Below are positions 23,976-34,872 of a stretch of 64,000 bases of DNA, one piece after another. Below the pieces are notes generated by a model. It was not told the DNA's origin. It worked only from the letters and a program-made list of their open reading frames with translations, and made no database searches. This stretch comes from Turnera subulata (lineage: Eukaryota; Streptophyta; Magnoliopsida; Malpighiales; Passifloraceae): assembly GCA_028386065.3 (NCBI GenBank), contig JAKUCV010004201.1, positions 46,424 to 110,423 on the forward strand, in the 5' to 3' direction. Each line of letters opens with the position of its first letter. Positions within the stretch are counted from its first letter, which is position 1. The position numbers were made by a program, and so were the translations under genes.

Positions 23976-24729
23976 GGTGGAATTTCAAGTGCTTGACAAA
24001 GCGTCTAGTTTCAATTTGCTCCTAGGAAGACCTTGGTTGCACCAGGCCCAGGCGGTAGCTTCTACCTTGCACCAGATGCTTCGTTTCCTATATAAAGGAG
24101 GAATGGTTACAGTCAGAGGGGATACGTGCGAAAATTTGTACCAAGCCTATATTCGGAATTGAAGGAGAAGAGGAACTAACTGTGTCCGGATTTTTCTTTG
24201 AATCTGTAGGCATGATTACTTTGACGTTAGGGAATAAGTTCGCCTTACCTCCCTATTATCACTCTTATGGTAACCCGGCGGTAATGGAAATCATGAGGAG
24301 GATGAAGTACTTTCCGGCTATGGGATTAGGGAGAAGGAAACAAGGAGTCGTGGAAATCCCTCTGCATCCAAAAATAATGCCACCATTTGGTTTAGGCTAT
24401 GTGCCGACGCCCCTGGAACTAGAAGAGCAAAAGGAGAAGGAACGAGCAAAGACCCTGGCAAGGAAGAACAAAAAAGAATGAGAAATCCCCATCTCACCGT
24501 ACTTCAAGACCCTTAATGGGTATTTTGTAAAAGAAGGGGATGATTTCCCATTTTGTGGATTCCCCGAACCATGGGTCTGTCCCAACACTACAGTTCGTTG
24601 GCCGGATTTCGAATTGTTCTTTGATTGCTACCCAGAAATAGAGGAGGTAGAAAACCATGCAAAGGAGGAGGAAGAGGATTTCGGTTGTATGCGCCTGTTT
24701 GAAGATTGGGGATGTGATCATGGTCAATA
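23976..24729 (+). pseudogene. Tat-B protease and G-patch-like C-terminus, 5'-truncated
   Basis: The frame opens with the retropepsin end FNLLLGRPWLHQAQAVAST, a hallmark of Tat/Ogre proteases. After a frameshift near 24140-24160 it continues as YFPAMGLGRRKQG, a G-patch-like motif common in these proteins. A TGA interrupts the frame at 24479-24481, and after it comes DFPFCGFPEPW. The frame ends with TAG at 24727-24729. GTAATAAGT follows at once and would be a good splice donor. Ogre elements place an intron between protease and reverse transcriptase, so this may be its start, but the polymerase is missing here. At least two lesions make it a pseudogene. Confidence 0.8.
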
Positions 24730-24916
24730 GGTAATAAGTGTCGAGTCAAAATAAGGACAACCTATCCACATAGGTGTGCATTTGAGTCAAGTCTGTAGCT
24801 TGTGGGTTCTTCTATCATCTATGAATAAAGAAGGCACGTTTTCTTATGTTAATGTTTATTTGAGTACCTTATAATTGGTTCAGTCGTTTGTTTGCATGCA
24901 TTGAAGATGTAGGAAG

Positions 24917-27467
24917 TCACTGCTTAGATGAATGGCAATTCTTCTTATGCCTTTTGCGCCCAATGTTTGTATTGTCTTCCCGCGCAAGTTTACATGGTCC
25001 AGAAGCGGAATAAAGGATTTTTTGGTACTTATACTTGGCCTCGATTTGGGTTTTGGTACCTGTACTGAAATTTCATGTTTTTTGGTACCTGTACTTGGTG
25101 ATTTTCATGAATTTTGGTACTTTCGGTGGCCGGACGGTCGCCGGAGACACGTGTCGAATTTATATGAGGCCACATCATCTTGGTGGTCAACCCCACCTGG
25201 GTTCCCCCAATCTCGACCCGAAACCACAAAAAAACCGACCCGTTCCGGGTCTAACCATACCAAATATCCCAATTTTATTTTTAAAAAGTGAAACTAAATT
25301 AAAATACATTACAAAATTAATTTAAAATAATTAATTAATTTCATGGGTAAATAAGAAGTGACATTAAAATTTAAGAATCATAATTTTTTAAAAAAATATA
25401 AATAAGTATATAAATTTTATATATTTACTTTCTAAAAATAGAAATTATTATTTTTAAAAATAATGATAATAATTTCTAAAAATAATTTTTTAAAAAATAA
25501 AAAAATTTTTATATTTTTTAAAAATATATTTTTAACAAAATTATTATAATTTTTTTTATTTGAAATTTAAAATTTTTATGTAATTTTTCAAAAATAAAAA
25601 TACATTATTATTTTTAAAAATTAAAATAAATTATAATTTTAAGATTAAAATAAATTTATATAAAATTTCACATAAATATATAATTTTTATGTTTTTTAAA
25701 ATTAGAATAAAACTTTATATTTTAAATTTTTTTATATATTTGTTAAAAAAATATTATTTTATAAAATTATTCATAAATTTATGTTAAAAAATTATTATAT
25801 TATTTTAAAATTATAAAAACGTTATATTTACAGAATTCAATTTAATAAAAATTTTATTTCAAAAAATTTTATATTTTTTAAAATATAATTCTTTTATTTT
25901 AATCTCACTTCTTATTTGTAAATTAGACTAATTAATTAATTTTAATTAATTTTATAATCCTTTTTAAATTTAGTCTCACTTTTAAAAATAAAATTTTGGT
26001 ATTTGGTTGGTTAGACCCTGGGTCGGTTTTTTGTGGTTTCGGGTCAAAATTGGTGGAACCAGGGTGGGGTTGACCCTGAGATGACGTGGCCTCACATAAA
26101 TTGGACACGTGTCTCCGGTGACCGGAAATACCAAAATTAATGAAAACTACCAAGTACAGGTACCAAAAATCATGAAATTTCAGTACAGGTACCAAAAACC
26201 AAATCGAGGCCAAGTACAGGTACCAAAAAATCCTTTATTCCTCCAGAAGCAGAAGCCTCTAGAAAAATCCCCCTTTGTAGGATGAGGGATGTCTCAGATT
26301 CGAAGGTACTCTTCTCCAACCATACTTGATACGATGGGGAGGGCTTCATATCAAAGTACTGACCAATCTGATCATTCCGGGGTAGCTTCCAACTTCCTCT
26401 GATAAACTTCATGGCAGGAGTATCCATGGGTCTAGTAATAGGTAGTTCAATGGATGGAGGTATAACTTGAGTATGACCAAACTGTCGTAAGATCCTGGTA
26501 GGACGATAATTGGTGAACTTTTCAATACCAGGGAGCAGTACAAAAAATCGGGTAATAGTGCATAAGAACACTCCCAGCATGCCAAACCAATCACAAAGCC
26601 AGACAACCTGGTCACTATTAATACCTTGCAAATACATAACCCATTCCTAGATGGATGGGAAAGAGATATGGACTTGACGGTTCCTAAAGTTTCTTCAAGA
26701 ATAACACTCATTCCCCGGCGGTTCGATCAGGTGGAGATGCTCAAACAACCACATCTGTAGTAGATGGAGATTAGAACGGAGAATGAAATCAAAAAGGAAA
26801 AGGTGTGAGGAGGGAGAAAGGGGACGAAGGAATACCTGGAGAAGCATGGCAGAACCGGTCAGTGGACCATGAGGGTTATTCATAAGGTTGTCAAAACAGT
26901 TCATGGTTTCCCCAAGGATTACTGGAGTAAGGCTATTTCCTTTGAACAACCGGGCCACTAACGTACTGACAGTGAGAGAGCATAGGCCAGAAGGACCCGC
27001 TAATAAGAATTCACTTACAATAGCAAGGGCGCGGGGTTGCATTTCTCCTTCCTCCAATCCAGATCAGATTCTAAGGGATGGTCTTGAAAAGGGTCTACGG
27101 GGAGGTATTGCTCCATTAACTTGGATAAGTCTAAAAGACCATCGGAATCCAAGAGGAGGTCAACTTGCCCATCAGTTAGAGAAAGGACCCGACCCACTTC
27201 CTTTTTTACGTGATCAGCAGAAGAAACCAACGTAAGAGTAACTATGGCTTTAGCACTTAGAAAGGCATTGAATTCGTCTACGGTTGGGCAAAGCTCGAGT
27301 TTGCGTGAGCCCACGTGGAATACTCGGTGATCCTGGTCCCAGTAGAGGGCAGCCGCCCAGATTAGATTCTCATCCACGTTCACAAAGCATAAAGAAAACA
27401 ACACATATAACCCGGAAAGATTGAAATCAAGACGGCGTGCTTGACATCCATTCAACAAACCTAGCAT
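24917..27467 (-). pseudogene. Tat-B antisense accessory gene (DUF7745/PMD-like), broken
   Basis: The minus strand starts at an ATG 68 bases after a TATA box and encodes FNLSGLYVLFSLCF, then LYWDQDHRVFHVGSRKLELC and TVDEFNAF. It shifts frame near 27030 (to EGEMQPRALAIVSEFLLAGP) and again before 26640, and continues with FTNYRPTRILRQFGH and a tail ending HSSKQ-stop. These blocks match the plant DUF7745/mobile-domain family in order. A 1235-bp Mutator-like element (25007-26241) is inserted near the C-terminus; removing it with one target copy rejoins the frame (LEASAS to GPCKLARED). Frameshifts and insertion make it inactive, though its promoter layout is intact. Confidence 0.75.
25007..26241. 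mobile_element. Mutator-like foldback element, 1235 bp, 9-bp TSD
   Basis: Perfect 9-base duplications TCCAGAAGC flank it (24998-25006 and 26242-26250). Both ends begin GGAATAAAGGATTTTTTGGT and form inverted arms of about 300 bp (25007-25310 and 25935-26241). The core (25300-25930) is over 85 percent A+T by eye and codes for nothing. Nine-base duplications with long inverted arms indicate Mutator transposase in trans. Confidence 0.92.
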
Positions 27468-27534
27468 GAAAATCCATAGATGTGTTTTGATACGATATTG
27501 GAGTGTTGTGCGGGTCTCTAGGTACCCATGGTTC

Positions 27535-27542
27535 TATTTATA
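27535..27542 (-). promoter_or_regulatory. TATA box of the Tat-B antisense gene
   Basis: The minus strand reads CCTTATAAATAGAACC, 68-75 bases before the first ATG of the antisense frame (27467). A GCCGGCGG palindrome lies upstream near 27610-27625. The first GGGGCATGTTACCC hairpin lies about 190 bases upstream (27728). Confidence 0.6.
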
Positions 27543-27727
27543 AGGATTTAGAGTCGGTGAAAAATCCAAAACCGCCTTTGATTTGATCCAATCCTTAAAA
27601 GGAACGGATCTAGGAGCCATAACCGCCAACAGCCGGCGGATATGTGATAAACATCTGTATAGGGTCCCACATTGGTGAGCCGACTTTTCTAAAGGACATG
27701 GCAGGTCCGAATCTATGGGATTTCTTC

Positions 27728-28668
27728 GGGGCATGTTACCCGTTTCGGTTTTATGATTTCCCGGGGCATGCTATCCCATTTGTACATGTTTTGTTTGTCT
27801 GAGTTGAGTTCTCTAGGGCATGCTGCCCCATTTGTTAGTCAATTTTTTGGGGCATGCTACCCCTCCATTTGTTTTGAGTCTTGAGTCAAACTCTTGGGGC
27901 ATGAAACCCCATTGCTAGAGATGATTTTCTTTGGGGGCATGCTACCCCGAGGGGTATGTAATTGCCCTGAAAATTGCTGAAGGCTGATGGAAAGGCATGT
28001 GATGCCATGGGTGGGATAAGATGATTCCCACCAATCCTGAAATCACACCCCGAGTTCCCTTGGGAGGATGACTAAAATCCCTAGTTAGCTTAGATAAGAT
28101 AATTCTTGGTTAACGACCCCGAGTTCCCTATGGAGGATGTCTAAAATCCCTAGTTAGCTTAGATGAGAGGATTCTTTGTTAACGACCCGAGTTCCCCAGG
28201 GAGGACGACTAAAATCCCTAGTTAACTCAAATGAGAGGATTCTTTGTTGACAACCTAAAACTCGAGTTCCCCAGGGAGGACGACAAAATCCCTAGAAAGT
28301 AGGTGGCCTCGAAATCACCCCCATAGGAGGAGACGAACCCCAAGTTGTTTGAGTATATTCTTGGTTAACGACCCGGTAGATGAGATGATTCTACCAACCC
28401 CAAATAGCTGAGTACCCCATGGGAGGACGATAGTATCCCTAGTTAGTAAGGATGAGATGATTCCTTGTTAGCGACCCGGTAGATGAGATGATTCTACCAA
28501 ACCAGAGTCCCCCAAGGAGGACGATAAATCCTTGAACGACCAGGATGAGAAGATTCCCGACCTATAGCACATACATGTCAGCATCAACATCAGCATCCAC
28601 TCCGTCAAATTTGAGTGTTCTGTTCGTAGTTGTTTTGTCTTCAGTTCCTAAAGACTCATCAACGAGGG
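27728..28668. repeat. Tat-B 3' repeat tract
   Basis: Six GGGGCATGCTACCCC-type palindromes at 27728, 27762, 27817, 27849, 27895 and 27933 are followed by imperfect CCCCAGGGAGGACGAC / ATCCCTAGTTAG / GATGAGATGATTC units to about 28560. The order is the same as in Tat-A and Tat-C. Confidence 0.85.
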
Positions 28669-28673
28669 GCATT

Positions 28674-30422
28674 TGTGAATACCCCAAATTTGTTCCACTA
28701 ATATTGTATTGAGTTGTGAATATATTGTTGTTTATGGATCGATGAGATGTATCGATCCTTGGATAAAATGTGTTCATAATTTGGTAGAGTATTAATATTT
28801 TATTATTTCCAAATTTTTGATACATTTAACTCAGAATTATTGAGATGATTTAATTTTGGATTTAGTTTATTTGAAGGTTTGGACTTAATAAAATATAGGT
28901 ATTTAATTGTTTTAGGCCTATTATTTATTTTTGACCCATTTGAGATGATTTTGGGTATTTAAATAAATAGGAGTCTGGACCAATTAAATACGGATCCTCC
29001 AGCATTTTTTAGCCCATCAAAAACCCTAAACATAGCGGCTAGTTAACCCAGATTTTCGTCCAAAAATCGGGGTTAATTAGTTGCCTTATGTGTTTTTGGT
29101 GTTTATGGAATGTAGAGTGGAGTGAGGAGGAGGAAAACCAAAATAGGAAGAAGGAAGTGGGTAGGCTACAAGTTAGGAGGATCTCTAGAGCTGAAAACAG
29201 GCAAAAAACCATTTAGGAAGGGCATGGGAATCAAGCTGAGTTGGAGTAATAAGGAACGAAACCGAAAAGGAAAGAATTGTTATGGAAACAGGTGCTAGCG
29301 GACATGGCGACATGACCGCCAGCACCTGGCAGGCTTGTAGAGAAGACCGCCAGCCCGTGGCGGACATCACGAGATGACCGCCAGTGCGTGGCGGGCATCC
29401 CCTCCAGTTTTGGCAGTTTTCCGATTATTTCCTGTTCTTTTGATTTCGGGTGTCTACCGTTGGATCTAGGGATTCAATCCCGACCCCATAAACCCTCAAA
29501 AGTCACCAATTTTCTCTCTTCCCCCTCGATATACACATAAGCTAGGTGCTTGGAAAATTCTCTAATTCCAAGCTTAGGAACCCTTTCTAGGATTAAAGTT
29601 CTGGAGGATTTTTGTGAGGAGGAGTAGCAGTAGAGTAGCAGCTAGAGGAAAGCAAGAGAAGGAGAAGGAGGAGGCGGATTGGAGCAAGTTTGTGGAGAAG
29701 AAGAGGAGGAACCCGAGTAGAAGAATCCTGTGCAGGCAGTCTCAGAAAAGGCATCATATGTGGAGCTGTAGATGTTTGATTGCTACGTTCTTAGAGTCCT
29801 TGGGAAGCTAAGAAGTAGCTCTACAAGTTTGTTGTTGGTCTTAGAGACCCGTTCGGCCTCCTTCTACCTCGAATTTCCTGGTGAAATCGTGTCAAAATCA
29901 GCTTAGTAGTGGTAAGCAAGTAAGAGCAAGAGGAGGGCTTCAAGAGGTAAATCGTTCTTATTTCCTCGGTTGATTGCTGCTCTGATATGATGATGCTATT
30001 GATATAATTTTATGTGATGCATGTAAGAACTATGTAAGCTTTGAAGCCATTATCAGGGGGGTACGTAGGCAGTTTCTGGTGTTGGAAATGAAAGCTCAAT
30101 CATTATTTATTTTCTATTTTGTTCTTGCTTTGTTTTTGTTATTTGTTTGTTTGTTTTGTGCATGGCATATGTTATTCTCTAATTGCACATGATCTCGCCC
30201 CAACAGGGATGGGTGCCTCACACCTTCCCATCCATGACAAACCCCTGGGTCCACATCTTTGGTTCGCTAACTAGTTGCCTAAAGGAGTCATTGGTTGCTT
30301 AACGAAGGCTTTTTCCTGAATTTTGCCCTCTAATAAAATTCGGGTGGCGACTCCAAAAATGTGGATGTAGGTTGTGAAAGGGTAGTGAGTAGGCCCAATA
30401 AATTTTGGGTCGGGTACTTTCA
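28674..30422 (+). repeat. 3' LTR of Tat-B (TATA region deleted)
   Basis: The LTR is 1749 bp, from TGTGAATACCCC to GGGTACTTTCA. It matches the 22282 LTR but lacks about 30 bases around 29485, including the TATAAATT box present at 23075. The GACCGCCA palindromes (29290-29395), the hairpin near 30205 and AATAAA (30332-30337) remain. Confidence 0.85.
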
Positions 30423-30452
30423 CTACCCTATTGTTGTTTGACTTGTTTCCCG

Positions 30453-31245
30453 GGGCATGCTACCCCACGATTTGAGTCGACGTTTTGGGGCATACAACCC
30501 CATGTTTCGAGTTGATGCTTCTTGGGGCATGCTACCCCGTGTTTTTTATCTCGTTGCTGAGCTAATGACTGATGCAAAGGCATGGCACATGCCTTGGGTT
30601 GGAACACCCTGTGATTCGTAGAATCCTTTAGTGATGCTAGGATAGACTTACTAGGATGAGATGATTCCCCCATAATTTGTGTTGACCGTTGATAGTGCAA
30701 ACAAGTTGAGTCGAGTTAGGTTACGGGTTAGGTTAGAGCATCCTTTCCTACACCGAGATGTTGAGATAGGTTACGGCTTAGGGTTAGAGTATCCTTTCCT
30801 ACACTGAGTTGTGGAGTTTAGGTTATGGGTTAGGGTTTTGAACATCCTCTTCTACACCCTTTGTGGAGTTTAGGTTACGGTTTAGGAATTTGAACACTCT
30901 CTCCTGCACCGAGTTGATCTGTTTAAGTTAAGGGATAAGGTCTTGAGCACCTTTTTCTACACTAAAATCAATTAAATTTAGGTTAAAGGTCAGGGCTTGT
31001 ACACCCTTTCATAACACCAAGGCTAGTCGTGAGGCGATGGTCCCTCCCTAGTGGAGTACTATCCCCAACGGATACTTAGGGATAAGATGATTCCCTATTC
31101 CCCAGTAGAAACCCCCGGAATATGGAATGTTCCAACCCCATGGCACACATGTCAAGCACCAACATCAGCAGTAGCAAACTCCTTGAAATTTTGTTGTTCT
31201 TCTATTCGGTGGTTCGTCTTCAGTTTTCTAATGCCTCACCAACAA
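30453..31245. repeat. Tat-C 3' repeat tract
   Basis: GGGGCATGCTACCCC-type palindromes stand at 30453, 30486 and 30523. After them comes a different repeat, GTTTAGGTTACGGGTTAGG with ATCCTTTCCTACACC, in about five imperfect units of 60-65 bp (30700-31010). The second repeat differs from that of Tat-A and Tat-B, so Tat-C is a related but distinct subfamily. Confidence 0.75.
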
Positions 31246-31253
31246 AGGGCATC

Positions 31254-33080
31254 TGTGAAGACCCAAAATTGACCCATGATTTATTCTATTATTTTTGAAT
31301 CATAAATATGTTTATGTCTTTGATTGATGAGAAGATTTGATCATTGGCATGGATATGTTTGTGATTTAATATAGTAGAATAAGGGTATTTTATTTGGTTC
31401 TATTTATTTTTTCCTTTTATTATTTATTATTTATTTAATTTTGGGTTATAAATAGATATTAAGTTTGGGCCAATAAGATATAGTTCCTCCACAGATGTTA
31501 ACTCATTTAAACACATGGCTTGCAGTGCATTTTCATCCTATTTTTTTAAAAAAATTGGGGTTAATTATATATTTTGCCTATTTTGTATTCTTATGATAAT
31601 TTTGATAAAACAGGAGAATGATTTGATGTGTAATTGATAAAAAGGAAATGTAGTGAAGTAGGAGCCAAGTTTACGGTATTTTTTGGGTCAGGGAATACTC
31701 TAGAAGGCGTGGGTACCAAATAGGAATCGGATTGGAGGAGAAAAAGTTAGAAAAAAAGAAAAAATTGCACAATTGGTGGCGGACATGGAGACATGACCGC
31801 CACCACTGGCGGGCTTGGAAGAGATGACTGCCAGGATTATGGCGGTCAAACCTTCCTGAATCTTCTTTTTTCCTTTTTTTTTTTCAATTCAGCTCTTAAT
31901 CGTCAGATTTAGGGGTTCAATCTCGACCCTTAGATTATTAGGACAACCCCTTATCCCCTGAACACTATAAATAGACCCCCTATTACACACAATTGAGGTA
32001 CATACTAGAATTATTCTCTACACACCTAAAGCCTTGATTGCTTGGAGAAACCATTGTTCTTTGAGCATATGAGGCATTAGAGGAGTTGATTTTCTGGAGA
32101 AATCTCGTGCAGAGGAGTAGCAACAACCTAGTAGCAAGAGGAGATCAATAGGGTTGCAAGGAGGCCAATTGGACCAAATCATTGGAGAAAAGAGTGCAAA
32201 CCCGAGAGGAGCTTTCTTCTTTGTGGAGTCTCGGGAAAATCGCGATATCTCGGGATGTAGACGTCAGATTGCTACGTTCTTAGAGTCTGTGAGAAGCTAA
32301 GAAAGAAATCTACAACTTTACTGTTGGTGCCAGAAGCTGGTTCGACATCCTTCTACATCAGATAGCCAAGGTTTGAGAAGCGAAAGCTTATAGGAGAGAA
32401 GGAGGGCTTCAAAAGGTAACCCTAACCCTTTTAATTCAATTTTTGCTCATGTGTTGTGCTGTTGTGATGCTACTGGTGATGATGCTTTGATTTTTGTGTG
32501 AATCCGTATTAGAACTATGTGGCTTTAACCCTGGTCATACGGGTACGTAGGTAGTCTCAGTTTGAAAACGGGATGCAAGCCAGATTATGTGTTTTCTTTT
32601 TATGTTATTATGATGTTGTTGTGTCGTGTTGCTGTGTTGTTGTGTCGTGTTGATTATGTTGTTGTGTTATGTTGTGATGCCATGTAAGAACTACATGAGC
32701 TTTGAATCTGGTCGCCGGAGTTCGTAGGTGGATTCTAGTGGTGGAATCTCAAGCCAAATTATGTGTTTATTTCCTGTCTTATTTTTATTTTTGCTTTACG
32801 GTTGTTGTTGTGTTTATGCATAAGGCATAATTTGATCTTCAACTGCACACGATTTTGCCCCAACACGGATGGGTGCCTAAAACCATCCCATCTGTGATGA
32901 ACCCTCGAATCCAACATCTCTTGTTCGTTATGACTTGTTGCCTTAAGAGGTTGATGCAAGTTTTTCCATAAATTTTGCCTTTAATAAAATTCAGGTGGCG
33001 ACTCCATTGATGTTGGATTGACTCTAAGAAGAAGGTGTAAGGTTAAGGTGAGGGATCAAATTAATTTTCGATGGTCCTCA
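31254..33080 (+). repeat. 3' LTR of Tat-C
   Basis: The LTR begins TGTGAAGACCC after GGGCATC and ends near GGTCCTCA. TATAAATA is at 31966-31973, GACCGCCA palindromes at 31775-31850, a CGGATGGGTG hairpin near 32866 and AATAAA at 32983-32988. It is more diverged than the other copies, so the right end is approximate. Confidence 0.75.
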
Positions 33081-33203
33081 TAGAAGGCCTAAACAACAAA
33101 TCTTAGTGCACTAGTACAATAATATTCTGAAATTAACTAGAAATTCTGACAATACATTAGGACAATATAAGTAAATATACTATGAGTCCTCTGAAAAAGT
33201 TGA
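33081..33203. other. Short spacer between the Tat-C LTR and the receptor pseudogene
   Basis: AT-rich sequence with no feature seen. Confidence 0.5.
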
Positions 33204-34872
33204 TCATGTCTTTTTATTCCTGTGTCTGCGCCTCGGCACAAAAACCTTAACGGTCGGATTTCCCACTTTTGTATGTCCTTCAGTGGAAATTGATCCCACC
33301 GTAAGAACGCCAAGCTCTATTCCTCTTCTCTTGTTGATGGACGAAGGGGACTGGCTAAGCAGGCTGAGACGGGTGAGGTGATGGTGCGGCACAAAAATCA
33401 TTCCCATCCAACCACAGGATTAGGATGGATTGGAATTCCGCCGGAACTACCCCACCAAAATGATTTCCCTCAATGTTTAATTCCAGTAGCTGTCTAAGAT
33501 GGGCCAGAAGATCCACAGAACCAGTGAAGTTGTTGTTCTGCAAAAATCTGTTAAAAGAGTAAAATGATTCAGCAAGTGACAACTCAAAATTTGAATTACA
33601 AAAATCAAATTACAGCATAGCAATATGGAGACCCACTGCTACAGAATAAAAAGAAATATGAGCAAATCTGTGACCCACTTACAACGCATTAATATTACTT
33701 AAGGAGCCAAAGCAATTGGGCAAATGTGCTGAAAAGCTATTCTTAGCCAGATCCCTGAAAGCACAAGAGACATGTTAGTGGAACAAAGAAAATATCCTCA
33801 TTGTGAAGGGGAAGGGAAATAAATTCAGTTGTGGTATTAGCTTTAAGACCTTATCAATGTTTTTAACAAATCCAATGACGTTATTCCTAAGACCAATCAT
33901 GACTCATGAGTATTACTCTTCTCGGTTCTCACAATAAAAGCGAGAGTCATAAGCCATACATTACTAGTAGATTATTGAGGCCAGTGAAGACGTTTCCAAT
34001 GGGGCCCCAGAATGAATTATGGCTTAAATTCCTGCATAAAGAGAATTAATAGCATGAAAGGTTTTTGATAAATTTCAGATAAATAGGGAGGATAAATTAA
34101 CCTACAATAGTTTGAGTGATTTTAAACTTGTAAATGAGCTCGGGATGCGTCCTGTCAACAGGTTGTCCTGAAGATATCTGAATTGACCAAATAGAAATAA
34201 GAATAGATATGGATATTTATACGTATCAATAACAAACTTAGCTTTACCACGAAAAAAAAACAAACTTAGCTTTTGTATATTATAATTAACTTACATAGCA
34301 CTGCAATTAGGAGGTAAGCCAAACGGAATGCCACCTGAGATATAATTGTGGCTAAGATCCCTGTTGTAAGAAAACCAATCAAGCAACCAAACCAAACCCA
34401 AGCTTCAAATGCTAAATTTAAAGAAAGGCTAAACGATATTAGGGTTGCTAAATGCTAAGTACGATGGTGTAAAGGCATATTAATATGCGTAGCCTGAGCT
34501 TTTGTATATTATGATAGGGTTACATGTCTTAGTCATTTACATAGAACAAATTCTTTCATAACATATGCAAACACTATCAAACTAGAGCCAAGTCTTATCT
34601 TGTACTAACAAATTAAGGTGCACAAGTTACTCACAGAAGCTCCAAATTGCGTAGTAGGTGAAGCTGGACCCCAAGGAAACCAGTCAAGTTACGCCCTGGA
34701 AGTATACTGTAACAAATAAACTTGAGCGAATCTAGAATTACAAGTATGCGTAATGAAGCTCTCAAACAGGGGGTAATTAATATAATTGCAAGGGGGGGTA
34801 TATCATATATGTATTTAAAACTTGCATAGCCAAGACAGAGGAGCCCAAACAGGATATTCCGGTCCAATGCTC
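33204..34872 (-). pseudogene. STRUBBELIG-receptor-family-like pseudogene, LRR exons 2 (end) to 8
   Basis: Minus-strand exons with good splice sites and 72-bp (once 66-bp) LRR periodicity: end of exon 2 (34826-34867), exon 3 (34635-34706), exon 4 (34295-34360), exon 5 (34106-34177), exon 6 (33960-34031), exon 7 (33683-33754) and exon 8 (33355-33547). Residues such as LDLSHNYISGGIP, LQDNLLTGRIPSSF, LNLSHNSFWGPIG and LQNNNFTGSVDLLAHL follow STRUBBELIG-receptor-family (SRF) ectodomains. These are plasma-membrane LRR receptor kinases acting in tissue morphogenesis. Exon 8 hits TAG at 33355, while a neighbouring frame runs on to 33204. No transmembrane or kinase sequence follows; Tat-C lies there instead. 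Intron 2 would need a GC donor (AT|GCAAGT). Confidence 0.88.

Larger units (their letters stand above)
23976..30422 (+). mobile_element. Tat/Ogre-like retrotransposon Tat-B, internally deleted
   Basis: From left to right: the end of the gag-protease frame (23976-24729); no reverse transcriptase, RNase H or integrase; an antisense gene (24917-27467) carrying a Mutator-like insertion; the repeat tract (27728-28668); the purine tract AACGAGGGGCAT; and a 3' LTR ending at 30422. The 5' part was separated when Tat-A inserted into the protease. The right end abuts the Tat-C repeat tract. Confidence 0.8.
30423..33080 (+). mobile_element. Tat/Ogre-like retrotransposon Tat-C, 3' end only
   Basis: Only the repeat tract (30453-31245) and the 3' LTR (31254-33080) lie in the window. 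The left edge is where the Tat-B LTR ends, so Tat-B inserted into the Tat-C 3' region. The right edge faces the truncated receptor pseudogene, whose kinase half is missing at this point. Confidence 0.7.
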
